A stretch of DNA of 64,000 bases from Nymphaea colorata (GCF_008831285.2 NC_045139.1:3696704-3760703); one strand, 5' to 3'. Shown: positions 24,579-51,959, numbered from the stretch's first letter. Notes: generated by a model from the letters alone, not told the origin. Translations and numbers: made by a program.

Positions 24579-25581
24579 CTGCCATTGGGTAAGCAAGCAA
24601 TACACATCAAGAGGTAAGGTAGCGCTATTCAACAAGTCGAGCCAACACGAGCTCCACTAGCTCCACTCAACCCCACTTGGCTAAGCTTGGTTTGAGTTCG
24701 GCTCGAGTTTATAAATGAGTGGAGTTGAAGTTACCTGAACGCGACTCAATTAAACTCCAGTAAACTGGTTTAATTTAGGTTGTCTAACCAAGGAAAGAAG
24801 TCAAATCGCATGGAGATTGGGTGAACTAGATTAAACGAGCCAAAGTCGAACTAGCTCTCTGTCTAACGAGTCAAGCTCAAACTGACCTTGTACAGGGGCC
24901 AGCACGTGTCTCTCACTCTCGCTCTGTGTCTCTTTCTAGATTAATGCTTTTCCGCAGTTTGTTTCTCTGACCATAGCAAAATATTTTAATTATGCAGGTC
25001 TTCAAGAAACTGAAAGTTCTAGAGATCTTGGGTTGTCAACATGTTGAAATTGGTTCCCTTGATTTGTCACTCATGTCGAACCTAGTGAAGCTGCTGATTG
25101 ATGAATCATGGGAATTTGATGAAATTCCCAAGTCGATTTGGGGGCTCAGGAAGCTTGAGTACTTGAGAATTACAGACTGTTGGCTACTGGGAAAACTATC
25201 CAGCAGTATCAGTAACTTGAGTTCCCCTTCAAACCCTTGACCTTGGAGGGTGAGGATTGCTTTCAAAGTTGCCTGAAGGTTTGGAGGATTTGGCAGCCCT
25301 AAGAGAGCTCCTCCTTCGCTACTGTCTGTCATTGAAAGAGATTCCATGATCTAAGGACCCTTATCCTCTGTAGCTGTAGGAGCCTTCATTGTTTGGCGCA
25401 ACTTCCATCATCTTTGATCACCCTTGATGTCTTTAGGTGTATCAATTTGAGACAGGTCGCAGGTATTTCAAACCTACAAGATGTAAAGACTTTGAATTTA
25501 TTTGGATGTGATGAACTTCAAGTTGTAACACTTCATTTTTAAAGCTGCCATTTCATTTTAAATGAGAGGGAGAAGCCTTAG

Positions 25582-27816
25582 AGTAGAATCTTATTAGGGG
25601 CAGTTGCTTAGTCTTTGACTGGTTCATTTTTGTTATTTTATTTTCGAACGCTTCCTAAATGATGGACTACTTTCCCCGTACTTTTGTTTTCAGGCTTGAA
25701 ATTTGGGTGAATTAATCAGCGCTTGAGCTCATGATCAGCGCTTATTTCTGCCACTAATTCTACATAATTCTATGTATTAAGTTTGCTTCTGTTTCAAAGA
25801 ACAAAAGTATTAGATGTTAGATTTATAACTGAGATTGGTAGAGCCTTCTTTATCTTGTTCCATTTGGATGGATTTAATGGTTTATTTTCTGGATAATGTA
25901 TTTGAAAGTGAGTTTTTCACACGAAAAATATAGTCACGATGGAAACATGCAAAAAACACGAAAAATGCTACATTATGCTCACCAAGAAGGAGCAGTCAAA
26001 GAAGAAAATTTGCCAATTATTTAATAAATGATATACTTTTTTTTTCAGAAATTATTGAACATTTAAATTTTTGAAGTAAATTACCGTTAATTTGAGGAAA
26101 AAATTGTTAGCTCAAATTGTAATTTAGTAATAGTATATCTTGAAAAAGAAAGATTAATTAGTTCAAGTTTATTGACTTTAAGTGAAAGAACTTTTATATA
26201 TTTCACACTTTTCGTAAGGGATATTGCTTTTGTTAAAAAATTATAAGAACTTTATTTTTGCATTAAAAAGAAATATATAAAAAAAAAACAACCTCCACCC
26301 TCTGCTTTTTAAATTGTAAGTTAAATGGCAGGCCGCAAATGAAAAGGTCTTGATATAGAACTTCATTTTCGAATTTAGAGGAAATTAAAAAAGCAAAAAA
26401 GTAGGAAATTGGAAGCACTGCTCCTCCCTGGGCCACATCGTAAATTCAAAAAGTAAAAAAATAAAAAATTTAATGCAAAAACTTCATTTCTACGTTAGGC
26501 CCAGAAGGAGGGGAGCCCCACATGGCCGTCGCACTCATGTTTGGCTTGTGAACTGCTTGCTGAACCTACTACTTACGTTTATCGGCATATATTAGCTGAT
26601 AATAACATCAGTATTCATAAATATATCCTTTCTCTTCTTCAATTAGGTGACCAATCCATTCCTAACTCTTCAATTATTATGGAAAATTGTTTCGTCAGGA
26701 TATGAACCTCCTTCGCTGGCCCTAGAGCTACACACCAGCCAAGTCGAGATCCAGTTGGGCCAGCTCAAACTCGACTTGAGTCAGAAAACTCAAGTCAAGC
26801 TCTATCAAACAGGATTGAGCTCGACTCGACGATATTGCGAGTCGCTTATAGCTAAGCTCTAGCCAAATCTTGAGTCATGCATGACGGAACTGAGTTCGAG
26901 TTTTCTAAAGTACATGAAAATGATGCAGGAATAAGGATACAAATACATCGGATCTGTTCAGGAAGTTTAGCCTTTAATTACAAACTCGATTTAGATTCAG
27001 AGTGCGATATCCAAGTAAATCAGATAAAACCTGACTCGTTTGCAATATAAAAGACAGATCTTATGCTAGCTGGATCCATATTCATTTTTTGGAAAGGGTC
27101 AGAATTTAGTCGAATTTGGAGTGTGACGTGAATCCGAAACCATTACACAGCTATGCAGGAAGGAATCCAAGGCTTCTTTAATACTTAAACAGATCAGCTG
27201 TTTCGTGTGACATCAATCCAGTGTGAATGACACGATTAAAGCCATTTGTGAATACTGGGGAGAGAGAGAGAGAGAGAGGCAGAGGACATTAGATTTACCT
27301 TTTCACATAATGGGTACAATATTTCTTATGATCCCTTCGTAAAACAATTTTAAGAAGTGGTTCTAGTACATAAATCACCGAGTTACCAAAACCATAAAAA
27401 AAGATCAGCCATAATTGCCAAGTACGAAATTTGTTATTTTATTTGTTATAATTACACTAAGAAACTGCTGAGAATGGAACCTTAGAGCTATACAAAGACA
27501 CTGCCCTTTCATGCACTCTCTACAATTCCATAATAAACAACCCGCAAAACTTATATGATAACCATGATGGAGACCCATATCTGAATTCGAAATATGGAAC
27601 CTCAAAAGAAAGAAGAAAACAATAGATATTGACCCGCCTCAATTTGATCCAATTCAGACTTGCGGCGCTATTATTGGCAGAGTGTGCTATTTGAGTTCCA
27701 CACTTTTCTTTTGATTGTTTAAGTTTTGGATCTAATCCAACATTCGTTCAGCGTTAGGATTCGTTTGTCTGCTTCGAGCTAGAATTTTAGCTTAGCCTTT
27801 ATGAGTTTTGGGAATC
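25582..27816. other. Spacer between B2 and the locus C upstream region
   Basis: 25582 to about 26860 repeats the 3' flank of locus A (compare 26500-26720 with 7100-7400). GAGCTCGACTC-like words occur near 26740-26860, and a (GA)n run at about 27258-27280. No gene recognised. 27420-27560 reappears in diverged form near 44000-44090. Confidence 0.5.
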
Positions 27817-28786
27817 TTATTTGTTCCCTTGAATAACTTTCTTTAGACTAATATCTTTTTGGGAGCTGACCGCGTTTTTAAAATATGTGCTAGCCATTAC
27901 ACACTTCCGTGCATAATTTTTAATGCACACAAGGTGTGCACATAACGTGCACACAACGAGCTTGGTAGTGGGCATGACACTTTTGACAATTCGTAGTGGG
28001 CGTGACTTCTCATATATAATGGAGTCGTGCCCTGCTGACAATATAAGAGGTAGAATATTAACTGGGCCCCCACCCACTCTCGCCCAATATTTAGTTAGGC
28101 ATTTTTTAAAAGAAATATGCTATTAATGCAAAATTAAAAAATAAAAATAAAAATTCGAACTTGGCGTGCAGATTTGATATTATCCTAGACCATCTCCATA
28201 TATGTTGATCCTATAAATATAGTTATGGACTACTCAAATTCATAAAAAATAGCCACTTCCCAACGATGGCGGGGAGGGCTGTCTGGCCCACCAGCGTCGG
28301 AGAATGGCGTTGACGGCCCGTCGATGGAAAGAGTTAAAGGACAAGGAAAGTTAAGAGAGGGAGGATCCGGGAGAGGGAAACCAAAAAAAGGATATAAAAA
28401 ATGAATAGCTTTAGAGTCGTCCATTTTTAGATTGGATGGCCCAAATCAAATGTTTATTTGATAAATATCTCTTAGAGTTATGGTTGACTTATATATATAC
28501 ATATTTATATATTTATTCTCCCGGTTTTTCCTCCATTCGATCATCAGGTTCTGGTGAATAGAGCCGGTCCTGTCCTGTACCGCGAGGCATCTTGTGTCCC
28601 CAAGGTTATCCTGTCCCTCTGTGAATGATCTCTGTGAATCACTTATAGCTAATTCAACGCAATTACACACAAGTATAAAGGCAAGTACCTAGGAGAAAAC
28701 CTGCAAATTCTAACAGTTGTTTGATTGTGGTTTCTTGTTCCAGTGGACAACGCTCTTCAATTTGAAGCCCAACTTCAAGGGAAGTA
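27817..28786 (+). promoter_or_regulatory. Upstream region of locus C, duplicated in front of locus D
   Basis: About 800 bp here (27817-28620) is closely similar to 46440-47270 upstream of locus D, including GTGGGCATGAC-type repeats, a short TA run and GGTTCTGGTGAATAGAGCCGG. Its conservation in front of two receptor units suggests a promoter and 5' leader. No specific TATA box is assigned, and the retained similarity could simply reflect recent duplication. Confidence 0.4.
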
Positions 28787-42844
<14,058 letters not shown>

Positions 42845-45800
42845 AAGATCTATGGACTTTGAATCTAGATGGATGTGATGTACTTGAAGACATACCTGGC
42901 CTACAAAATTTAAATTCCCTAACATTTTAGAGTTACCATTTCATATAAGTCGGAGGGAGAGGCTCTAGAGTAGAATCTTATTAGGGACAGTTGCTTAGTC
43001 ACTGGCTGGTTCATTTTTCATTGTTTCATTTTCAGAGACTTCCTAAGAGAAGGACTACTTTTTCCATCACTTCTGTTTTCAGGCTTGAAATTTGGGTGGA
43101 TTAGTATGACGTTGCTTGACTCCATGATCAACGCTCATTTCTGCCACTAATTCCACATTATTCTACGAATTCAGTTTGCTTTTGTTTCAAAGAAGGAAAT
43201 GAATTAGATGTTAGATTTATGTCTGAGATTGGTTCAACCTTCTTTATCATGTTCCATTTAGATGGATTTGATGGTCTTTTTTTCTGGATAATAATGTATT
43301 TTGAATAGCACTTAATTGTTTTTCGCGCTTTCTTTTATTTTCCTTATTCTGCCAAAATAAAAAAAACGTAGATCCGGTTTTGATCTCTAAAATTATGGAG
43401 GAAAAAAGTTTGGATGTGGTTTCGGGATATTTTAGTTTTTATTACTTTACCAAATTCTATTCACTTTGATTTGTATAGCTGCACATAATGCATCTACCAA
43501 GGCCAAGCATAGTTGTCTCTTACCATCGTGGGATAATTTCATCAATGGCAGTATAATGCAATACCAGTTCTTAAGAACTCAAAAGTTGAATGCGTGCTTC
43601 TTCATTATAAATAATACGTCAACGCTAGGAGATTTCGATTTCCATGTTTTATTGACGTACAAAGTTGGAAATATTGGTTTCTAACGTGCATCAGAAACGT
43701 TAAAAACGAATATTTGAATCGCATCGTTATGAATATCGATACATGTCGACCCATTGGAAAATTGTGGACCGATTCCACCGGGACGCCTAATGCGGGCTCC
43801 TTTCCATCCAACGATTTCAGTAAAGCATGATTATGCCGTAAAGTAAAACTATTTAAAAATTATTTATAGATTATATAAAGCAAGTTTTCTGAAAAGACGC
43901 CCTTAAGTTTCGATTTCTTTTATTTAACCGCCTGTTTAAATTGAAAAAAAAAACTAAAGAAATTTCTATTATTTTTATTAACTCGTTCATTTCCTTATTT
44001 TTATTTGTTATAATTACACTAAGAATGGAACCTTAGAGCTATACAAAGACACCGCGCTTTCATGCACTCCCTACAATCTCATAACAAATAACTTGCTTGG
44101 ATTATATAATGTTATCGTTTTATTTATTTATTTTTAAGTTTAAAAGCACTTTGCAATTTTGCAAACGAAGGGCGCAGCACAGCCATTTCCTTCAAAATTT
44201 TTTGGTTTCTAGGGCAACACGGCTCTTTCCTTCAATTTTTTTTACTAGTATTTTGGTTACTAGTCTTAAGGAACAATCTATCTTGAAATCAGGCTCCTAT
44301 GTTATAAATAAAAGAAACATCATCTGCCTGGGAATTGCAAATGCAGTCTTTGCATTTGTACATATAATATATATATATATAGGTTCAAATGCTATATATG
44401 CTTAACGAGAATCCCATCATAAATAAAATAGTGATTTTTGGTTACATGCACAAGTCGGATCGGATGCCCTTTGTTTATGCATTAGATTTGAAAAGAAAAA
44501 AAATGGCATCGAATGTGATTCTGTAAAATTAATTAGATCCAAATCTATGATTCCCAGATCCAGCTCCAGGCTGAGACATGAGCCATTTGCAATTCGGATC
44601 TCAGATCCGAGGGGATTTGAACTCCACGATAGTTTTATGAAATAGATTTCAGCATCCACTCCTAATGTGGATCTCAAATCCATGATGTAGTATAAAAGTC
44701 ATGGATTTGAAATTCGACGGGGTAGGGGTTAGACTTCAAAACAGTGGATCTCAAATGCGCCGTAATCAAACGCGACCTCACCTAATGGAAAAATAGGTCA
44801 AAATAAATTTGAAAAATACTTTACGTTTTAGATTTTATTAATGGACGTGGGTTACCAATACAGTAGGCATATGCAATCTTGAAGTAGCTTTTGATTTTCG
44901 AATTTTCTGGATATTTGAACAAGCTGGACAAGAAATATTAAGAAAAAACAAAAGATATTATAAAAAGCAGAAAATAATCTCATCCATTATAAACAAAAAG
45001 CAAGAAATGTTGTCATTCATTTTCAAATCTCAACTTTAAAAGGAAAAGAACATGCAAAAAGTGTATGTTTGTAGATGAGATGTCTTGAGAATGAAGTTTA
45101 TATAAAAAAGTACAAAAACAAAAGTATCCCAAAATTTGGTTATATTAAAAAGAAAACAAAAAACAAAAACATTACCGCTAAATCATTTGTTTCCAATAAA
45201 TTGAAAGGGAGCCTATATGAAGGTAATGCTTGAGATTTCCAGGACGGCGGAAAAAAAAAAAGTTTGCATCATTATTCTGGTAATGAGATTAGCCTTCCTA
45301 CGCATCTAGATTCTGTTCAGGCAATGGTTTTATTTTTTACCATATTTAAAAGTACTTTTTTTTAGCCCGCATTCGATGTTCGCCTATATTATACAATTTG
45401 ATTTATGAAACGAGCATTGATGTCTACTTCTTACACGAGCGAACCGGGAAATAGCGTCAGTGAATAGGTGTCCATACCAGATTGGGCGTTCAAATGACCG
45501 GAATACCCTCAAAATGAAAAGATTAAAACAATCCTCATGATGACAAAATGGGGAAAATCCGTGACCACAATTCTGAGTACGCTTCAGCGCCACGGCACGA
45601 ATTAATAAACCTAAGTAAAAAAATTGGTAAATATGTATATATACATATATCGATTATGTAAAAAAATTTTAAATATGTTGTTAGAAAAAAGTTGGTAATT
45701 GCTTGCAACTCTCTGCTTTCTAATTGAAAATTAAGTTGCCATTTTATTTTTCTAAATTCCTTCACATTGCCTATTCACTTTTACAAGTTGATGCTCTTGT

Positions 45801-46439
45801 AATTAATATGTAACTGTCATTTTATAATAGTGAAATAAATAGCATCATCTTTCGAGCAAAGTAATGAGCCGTTTGGCAGGAGTAACATATTGTTGTTGTT
45901 CAATGTGTCTGCCCTAAAAACAAGACAGATTTATAAAACAGTGTATTACTGTCATTTTTTTGAGGTAAATTCATAAAATAGTGTGTTATTGTTGTCAAAC
46001 GACCTCTAAATTGAAGCAGTCTTGAATCTGCCCGAATTTTGTTTTATGAATATGTCACCGGATTGTCAGCATGAATTATGTACATCACATTTCCTTTCTG
46101 TTTCAATGAAGGCAAGGGGGCTAACCCCAAGCAAGCTTTTCATCTCAATGTAAATCATCTCCTTCTATTTTAAAATGCAGCAAGCTTTTCATTTCAATGT
46201 AAATCATCTCGTTCTATTTTAAAATGCAGCAAGCTTTTCATTTATTTACTTTTTCAATAAATGCCAGTATGCATCACGTCATTGGCAACGTGTATACACA
46301 AAAAAAGAAAATAAATAAAAAGAAAAGGAGTTGAGATATATTGTGGATTTTTCAAAAAGAAATATCATGTTTGGACTATAATTTTTTTGATCACCTTTTT
46401 CTGTGTGTCATGGCAAGGAGCTTTTCTTTTTTAGTCACA
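42845..46439. other. Spacer after locus C
   Basis: 42845 to about 42969 is the out-of-frame tail of LRR2b, then the shared 3' flank to about 43310. 43840-43990 resembles 10560-10740 (upstream of B), and 44000-44090 resembles 27430-27560 (upstream of C). A 49-bp unit beginning GCAAGCTTTTCAT is tandemly repeated about 2.3 times at 46132-46240. No gene recognised. Confidence 0.5.
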
Positions 46440-47270
46440 GGAACATTCTAACCATTACACACTTCCCCGCATAATTTTTAATGCACAGAAGGTATGCACA
46501 TAACGTGCTTGGTAGTGGGCATGACTACTTCTCATGTGAAGTGGAGCCAGTGCATTTTTGACAATTCGTAGTGGGCGTGACTTCTCATGTAAATAGTGGA
46601 GTCGTGCACTGCTGACGATACAAGAGAGGAGGAGAAACATTGGCAATGACACTATGGGCTGATATTTGGAAACTGGTAAAGACGTGCATAATATTAACTC
46701 GGCCCCCACCCACCCCCTTCCAATATTTAGTTAGGCATTTTGAAAAAGAAACATGTTTTTTAATGCAAAATTTAAAAAAAATAAAAGTTCGAACTTGGCG
46801 TGCAGATCTGATATCATCCTTATTTTTTTCAAGATTTTTCATTTATTAAGAATAGTTAGGGACTATTCCAATTTATAAAAACATGGCTCCTTAATGACAT
46901 GAGGAAAAGTAAATGAAAACAAGGAGAGAGTTGAGGAACAGGAAAGGTGGCCGCCGGTGCCATTTCCCAACGAGGGCGGGGAGGGACACCGGGCCTCCAC
47001 TATTCCGACAGACGGCTGGCTGGTCCACCAGCGTCGGGGAATGGCGTTGAGGAAGGAAAAGGAAAGTCGAGAGAGAGAAACCGTAAAAAAATAAAAAAAA
47101 AAATGTATATATAAAGTTATAAAGTTATGGTTGACTTATATATATATATATATATATATATATTCTCTCAGTTTTTCCTCCTTCCGACCTAAAGGTTCTG
47201 GTGAATAGAGCCGGTCCAGTCCTGTCCGGCGAGGCCTCCTGTGCCCCCAAGGTTACCCTCTCCCTCTCTC
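46440..47270 (+). promoter_or_regulatory. Copy of the locus C upstream region, in front of locus D
   Basis: Shares the order and wording of 27817-28620: GCATAATTTTTAATGCACA, GTGGGCATGAC repeats, a TA run and GGTTCTGGTGAATAGAGCCGG. In locus C this leads to the TIR1 start. Here the TIR1-to-TIR2 exons are absent and intron 5-like sequence begins near 47640. Confidence 0.42.
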
Positions 47271-47645
47271 ATGCCATTGTCTTCTCAATTGTTCTTTTTA
47301 TTCTTGTTTCTATTAAAGATCTTGTGAAATAACCTGAGTTTTTATCTTGCCTTCCAAGGATCGAGGTTTCTGATTTTTTTTTTTCTAAATACTTTTGCAG
47401 GGTACTTGACAGAGGAGGCTCTCTGCAAGGTTGCCTACCCACCGCCGCCAAGCTACCTCGGCAGGGTTATGATTATGAATCCCTGAGCCTATCTCTGCGA
47501 AGGTGTGAATAACGAAGACGAGCTTAAACTGCTCAAGCTTTCTTTCTGACGCGATTTATCGAGTCGATCTCCGGTCGACCTTGTGAAACTTGACTTGAGC
47601 TTGAGTCCAGCATTGCATGGGTCGAGCCGAGCTCGACCTCGACTT

Positions 47646-48092
47646 ACTCTACACATTGTTGCACATATTTGAAGATATGCTTGCATATTACATGATAAAA
47701 ACTACATACAATTAAGTTGGTTAAACAATGAAGAAATTTACGTCATGTCACATTTTTCAAGACAAAATTATGAACTCTTTTCTGTGTGCATGTCAAGTCA
47801 AAGTTCACACCTATTTTCATGTAAGGGCTACGGGCCTGGTGTCCACCTTCACCATTGAAATTTGCAGAGGACGGTGAAGGTTCTGTAAAGTGAAATTTAA
47901 AAGACAAAATTCTTTCATAAATTTGATATATATTTTTTATTTCAATAAATTACTTTTTATTAATTTTCTGGATGCTAAAAATAAATAATGTGCCTATGAG
48001 GTGTATATACAGGTGCTGGAGAACATTTAATGTGATCTTTGTGCCAAACTACTTAGAGGGCGGTTTATTCTAGCTTAGTGCAACTTTGTATT

Positions 48093-48147
<55 letters not shown>

Positions 48148-48288
48148 TTTTTATTAATTTTCTGGATGCTAAAAATAAATAATGTGCCTATGAGGTGTAT
48201 ATACAGGTGCTGGAGAACATTTAATGTGATCTTTGTGCCAAACTACTTAGAGGGCGGTTTATTCTAGCTTAGTGCAACTTTGTATTGG

Positions 48289-48370
<82 letters not shown>

Positions 48371-51300
48371 TCTTGACTCTAGATGTAGTATATATCTAGA
48401 AACGAGATAACTTCAAATTTGAATAGTTTAATTTAAGATTGAATGGTCCAGAGTTTTAAGTCTTTCCCTTCCTTCCTCTCCTCCATTCTCCCCAATCGGT
48501 CTTTTAGATTCATTCCTAACCCTCTCAAAAAGAGTTTGAACTCACTACATTTCTTATTTAACTTCATCAATGTTGCCGATGGCTAGTTGATTGGGAGAAG
48601 GCTGCCTATTTGTAAGTGGAAAGACAAATTCTCCCTTGAATTAATAAAAAATAATTCATCTTTAAAAGAACCGAAAAAGCAATTTTTTATAATAAATTAC
48701 CAACTTGCCCATGGTGATGGAGAGAGAGAGAGAGAGGAGAGAACTTGGAGAAGTGGAGAGTGGGGCCTAAGACCCGGCAGTATCAGCCTAAAAAATGGTT
48801 ACTTCAATTTTAACCAACAGCCTTCAATACTATCTGGATAGTATTCTCCAATAATTGAACTGACGACATGCATAACATGTTACTCAGCCTGACCAGTTGC
48901 ACTATCCATCATTTGGTGTGTGTATGAGAGAGAGAGAGAGAGAGAGGTTCGTGTTTCATTAATGTGCTTAGTGGTTAATTTGCTTGGACAGTAGCGTACA
49001 AAAGAAAGAATATTGTGTATAGTTGACATAAAAAAATTAATATATGTAATAATGTAAAGCTGGGAAATGATAAAAAGAATATTCACAAAGAATGTTGCGA
49101 AAATTCTCTACTGTATAGCAAAGAAATTTACTTAATCTTAGGATAAGGGATATGAAAACCCAGTTTAGCTTTCATAATACATGTGTTTCCTCTCCATTCA
49201 TTCTCAATTCCCATTGGCTATGACATGCACTCCGCTATGTACTTTTCACTTCAGGTACGTGGAGGAACTTATTACCGTCATATGCAATCGGATTTCAAGC
49301 ATGCTAAACTCAGTTACATTCAGAATGACACCCCCTTGGTTTGGTGTAAAGGATGTGATCAGAATATTGGAGAAAGATAGAGGCCATGTTTGCGTGGTCG
49401 GAATCTATGGACAAAGTGGAATCGGGAAGACTACAATTGCAAAAGCCATATATGACCAACTATCTCATGAATTTGATGGCAGTGCCTTCATCTCTTATGT
49501 TCGTGCCTTCGAGGAAAGGAAATGTCAGTTTAAACGACAAAGAGCACTTATAGTCTTTGATGATGTTGATGGACGTGATGAATTTGAAAGTGGTGAAATA
49601 TTTGATCCAAATTTGTTTGGTAAAGGAAGCAAGATAATTGTCACTGCAAAAGACAAAGGAGACCTCATCCGTTATGGAGTGAAGAAGAAGAACATTTATT
49701 TTGCCCACGAGCTAAACAACATGCAGTCACTACAGTTGCTTGGTTACTATGCTTTTAAAGGTAAGCAACCAACAACTGAGATTGTTGAATTAGCAAGGAA
49801 GGTGACAGAATTGGCTGGAGGGCTGCCATTAAGTCTTGCGGTACTTGGCTCACTCCTTTCGACTATGGGAACCAAAGAAGAATGGGAAAGCATGTTGGAA
49901 AAATTATCAAGTGGTCGGGGTGAAGGTATAGATAAAGTACTTAAAGTAAGCATGGATGCTCTCCATCCTAATCAACTAGAAATATTTTTTGACATAGCAT
50001 TGCATCTAATTGGGTGTGAAAAGGAGTATGCAACTTATATGTGGGAGGATTGTGGGCACTCTACAACCGACACGATCGACGTTCTTCAGCAACGGTGTCT
50101 TATAAGCATCGATGAGAAAGGCAGGTTCAGGATGCATGACCAAATTCGAGATATGTGCGGGTCGATGGTTGAAAAGGGCGAACTCAAAATCTCTAAAGAG
50201 AATGGTTTAGTGGTGGCCTTTCCTGGTGATTGGCGGGTACGTATGAAATAGTTTCTGACAAATTCTATTTCACATTTTCAAAGTATTTGGGAACCTAATG
50301 TGCATGAGATTACCCATTACCTTCGGCTTGGTCAAGGCCAAAAAGGTGGGTCTGGTATGTCACATATTTTGTATTTTGCAGTTGAAAGTACATGGCTAAC
50401 TGCTGTCTCCTTGGCTTAATCCCTCTATTGCCTCATTAGTAGTTGACCAATTCTGCCCACACCTTATTTTATTTACTATGAACCTTTTTTTTTTGCATGT
50501 ATTAGTATTTGAGTGAAATTTATTGAATGAACTTTTAATAAAATGGCATAGTACCTCAAGAAGATACAAGTGAATGAACTGCATAGACGTACTTTTGATT
50601 CTTTGAAAAAGAAAAAAAAAATCATTTGTGAAGCATGTCAAAATGGTGAGTAATTAGATACTAAACACGAAAGAACAAATTTCTTAAATAGAGTTGTGAG
50701 TTGATGAGCTTACTGTCGGTCTAGTAGATTTGAAAGAACACATTTTTTAAATAAATTTGGTGGTTGATGAATTTGTCAGTTACCTGTAAGTCTGATAATT
50801 TTGAAATAATCATTTTAGACCTTCATAACTGATCTAAAGTATTGCTTTGGCTCACTTTATGAACAGGACTGGCAGATCGATGGTCTTCTTTGTCGCTTTA
50901 GGTGGCCTACACGGATTGAAGCAATGGGTACACAGATTGAAGCAATGGGCAATCTAAGGATGCTCCATCTTACAAATTGCGTTGTCGAGCACAATAGCCT
51001 ACAGCTTTTGAAGAATCTTAGATGGCTACGGATGGAAAGGTGTGGGGAGTCCAGCCCGAAAGTAATTAACGACGGAGGCATCCTTGAGAAACTTCTTGTC
51101 CTCCAACTGCACGAATGTGAGATGCCAAGGCTGGTTAAGCAATTCATGACCACTGCACGCAATAACCATCAAGAGGTAAGAGTAGGGTTGTACAACCACT
51201 ACTCACCAAGTTCGAGCAGAACTGGGGTCAACACATCTCTCTCTCTCTCTCTCTAAATTAATGCTTATTTGCATCCCGTTTCTCTGACCGTAGCAAAAAA

Positions 51301-51959
51301 AATTTATTCTGTAGGTCTTCAAGAAACTGAAGGTCGTAGAGATAACAGGTTATTTTGCACTGACATGTCATGATTTCTCACTCATGCCGAGCCTAGTGAA
51401 GCTGGTGATTGAGTATCCATGGAATTTTGATCACACTCCCAAGCCGATTTTGGGAAATTTTGAACAAATTCCTAAGTCGATATGGGGGCTTGGGAAGCTC
51501 GAATACTTGAGAATTAGAGGTGGGGAAATGAAGAAACTATCCAGTAGTATCAGTAACTTGAGTTCCCTTCAAACCCTTGACCTTGAAGGATCCTCTTGCC
51601 TTTTAGAATTGCCAAAAGAGTTGGGGGATTTGGCAGCCCTAAGAGAACTCATCCTTAGCAGCTGTGCATTGTTTGAGATTCCTAGTTCTGTGGTGCAACT
51701 TAACCATCTAAGGACCCTTATCATCAATGACTGTACGAGCCTTCATTGTTTGCCGCAACTTCCATCCTCTTTGATCACTCTTGATGCCTCTGGGTGTACC
51801 AATTTGAGACAGATCGCAGATATTTCAAGCCTAAAAGATCTAAGGAGTTTGAATGTTGATAAATGTGTTGTACTTCAAGACGTACCAGGCCTACAAAAAT
51901 TAAAATCCCTAACATTTTTAAAGCTGCCATTTCATATTAGTCAGAGGGAGAAGCTCTAG
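47646..51959 (+). CDS. Locus D: NB2-LRR2 half receptor, exons intact
   Basis: Similarity to the other loci begins around 47646, just inside the TIR2-NB2 intron, so TIR2 and everything before it is missing. Exons NB2 (49255-50236), LRR2a (50867-51175) and LRR2b (51315-51959) are open and splice in frame to about 644 codons. The frame also extends upstream of the NB2 acceptor to an ATG at 49181, which could serve as a start (MCFLSIHSQFPLAM). It could act as a stand-alone NB-LRR, a truncated regulator, or a silent duplicate. The C-like upstream DNA at 46440-47270 may drive it. Boundary and expression are inferred. Confidence 0.62.
47951..48366. repeat. 195-bp tandem duplication with (TA)n tracts, upstream of locus D
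   Basis: A block from TTTTTATTAATTTTCTGG to TTGTATTGG (47951-48098) is repeated at about 48146-48290, each copy followed by a (TA)n run (about 48099-48147 and 48290-48366). Loci A and C have one copy or a remnant in intron 5. No coding content. Confidence 0.75.
49255..50236 (+). CDS. Locus D exon: NB-ARC with single winged helix
   Basis: 327 codons after one phase-completing base. P-loop GQSGIGKTT, kinase-2 ALIVFDDVD, RNBS-B GSKIIVTAKDKGDL (TTR lost), GGLPLSL, one winged helix with FFDIALHLIG and a normal MHD (50132-50140). About 97 residues shorter than NB2 of locus B because one winged helix is absent, as in locus A. Of all the NB2 copies, this is the only one with a single domain and an intact MHD. 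Confidence 0.79.
50867..51175 (+). CDS. Locus D exon: LRR2a
   Basis: 103 codons, phase 0 both ends. A short internal duplication (EAMGTQIEAMGNL) adds six residues relative to locus A. NLRWLRMERC and LLVLQLHEC are conserved, and the frame is intact where A and B2 are shifted. Confidence 0.79.
51315..51959 (+). CDS. Locus D exon: terminal LRR2b
   Basis: 214 codons and TAG, starting VFKKLKVVEI and ending KLPFHISQREKL. It has an insertion relative to A (a second PKSIWGLGKL-like segment near 51440-51480), and the rest follows the common LRR pattern. The stop position matches A and B, supporting the native C-terminus. Confidence 0.82.
   Translation, partial: VFKKLKVVEITGYFALTCHDFSLMPSLVKLVIEYPWNFDHTPKPILGNFEQIPKSIWGLGKLEYLRIRGGEMKKLSSSISNLSSLQTLDLEGSSCLLELPKELGDLAALRELILSSCALFEIPSSVVQLNHLRTLIINDCTSLHCLPQLPSSLITLDASGCTNLRQIADISSLKDLRSLNVDKCVVLQDVPGLQKLKSLTFLKLPFHISQREKL

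Noticed and set aside
27817-28130. Opposite-strand frames repeated at 46455-46709
   Set aside because: Both copies are part of the duplicated upstream block, the frames differ in length and sequence, and there is no domain.
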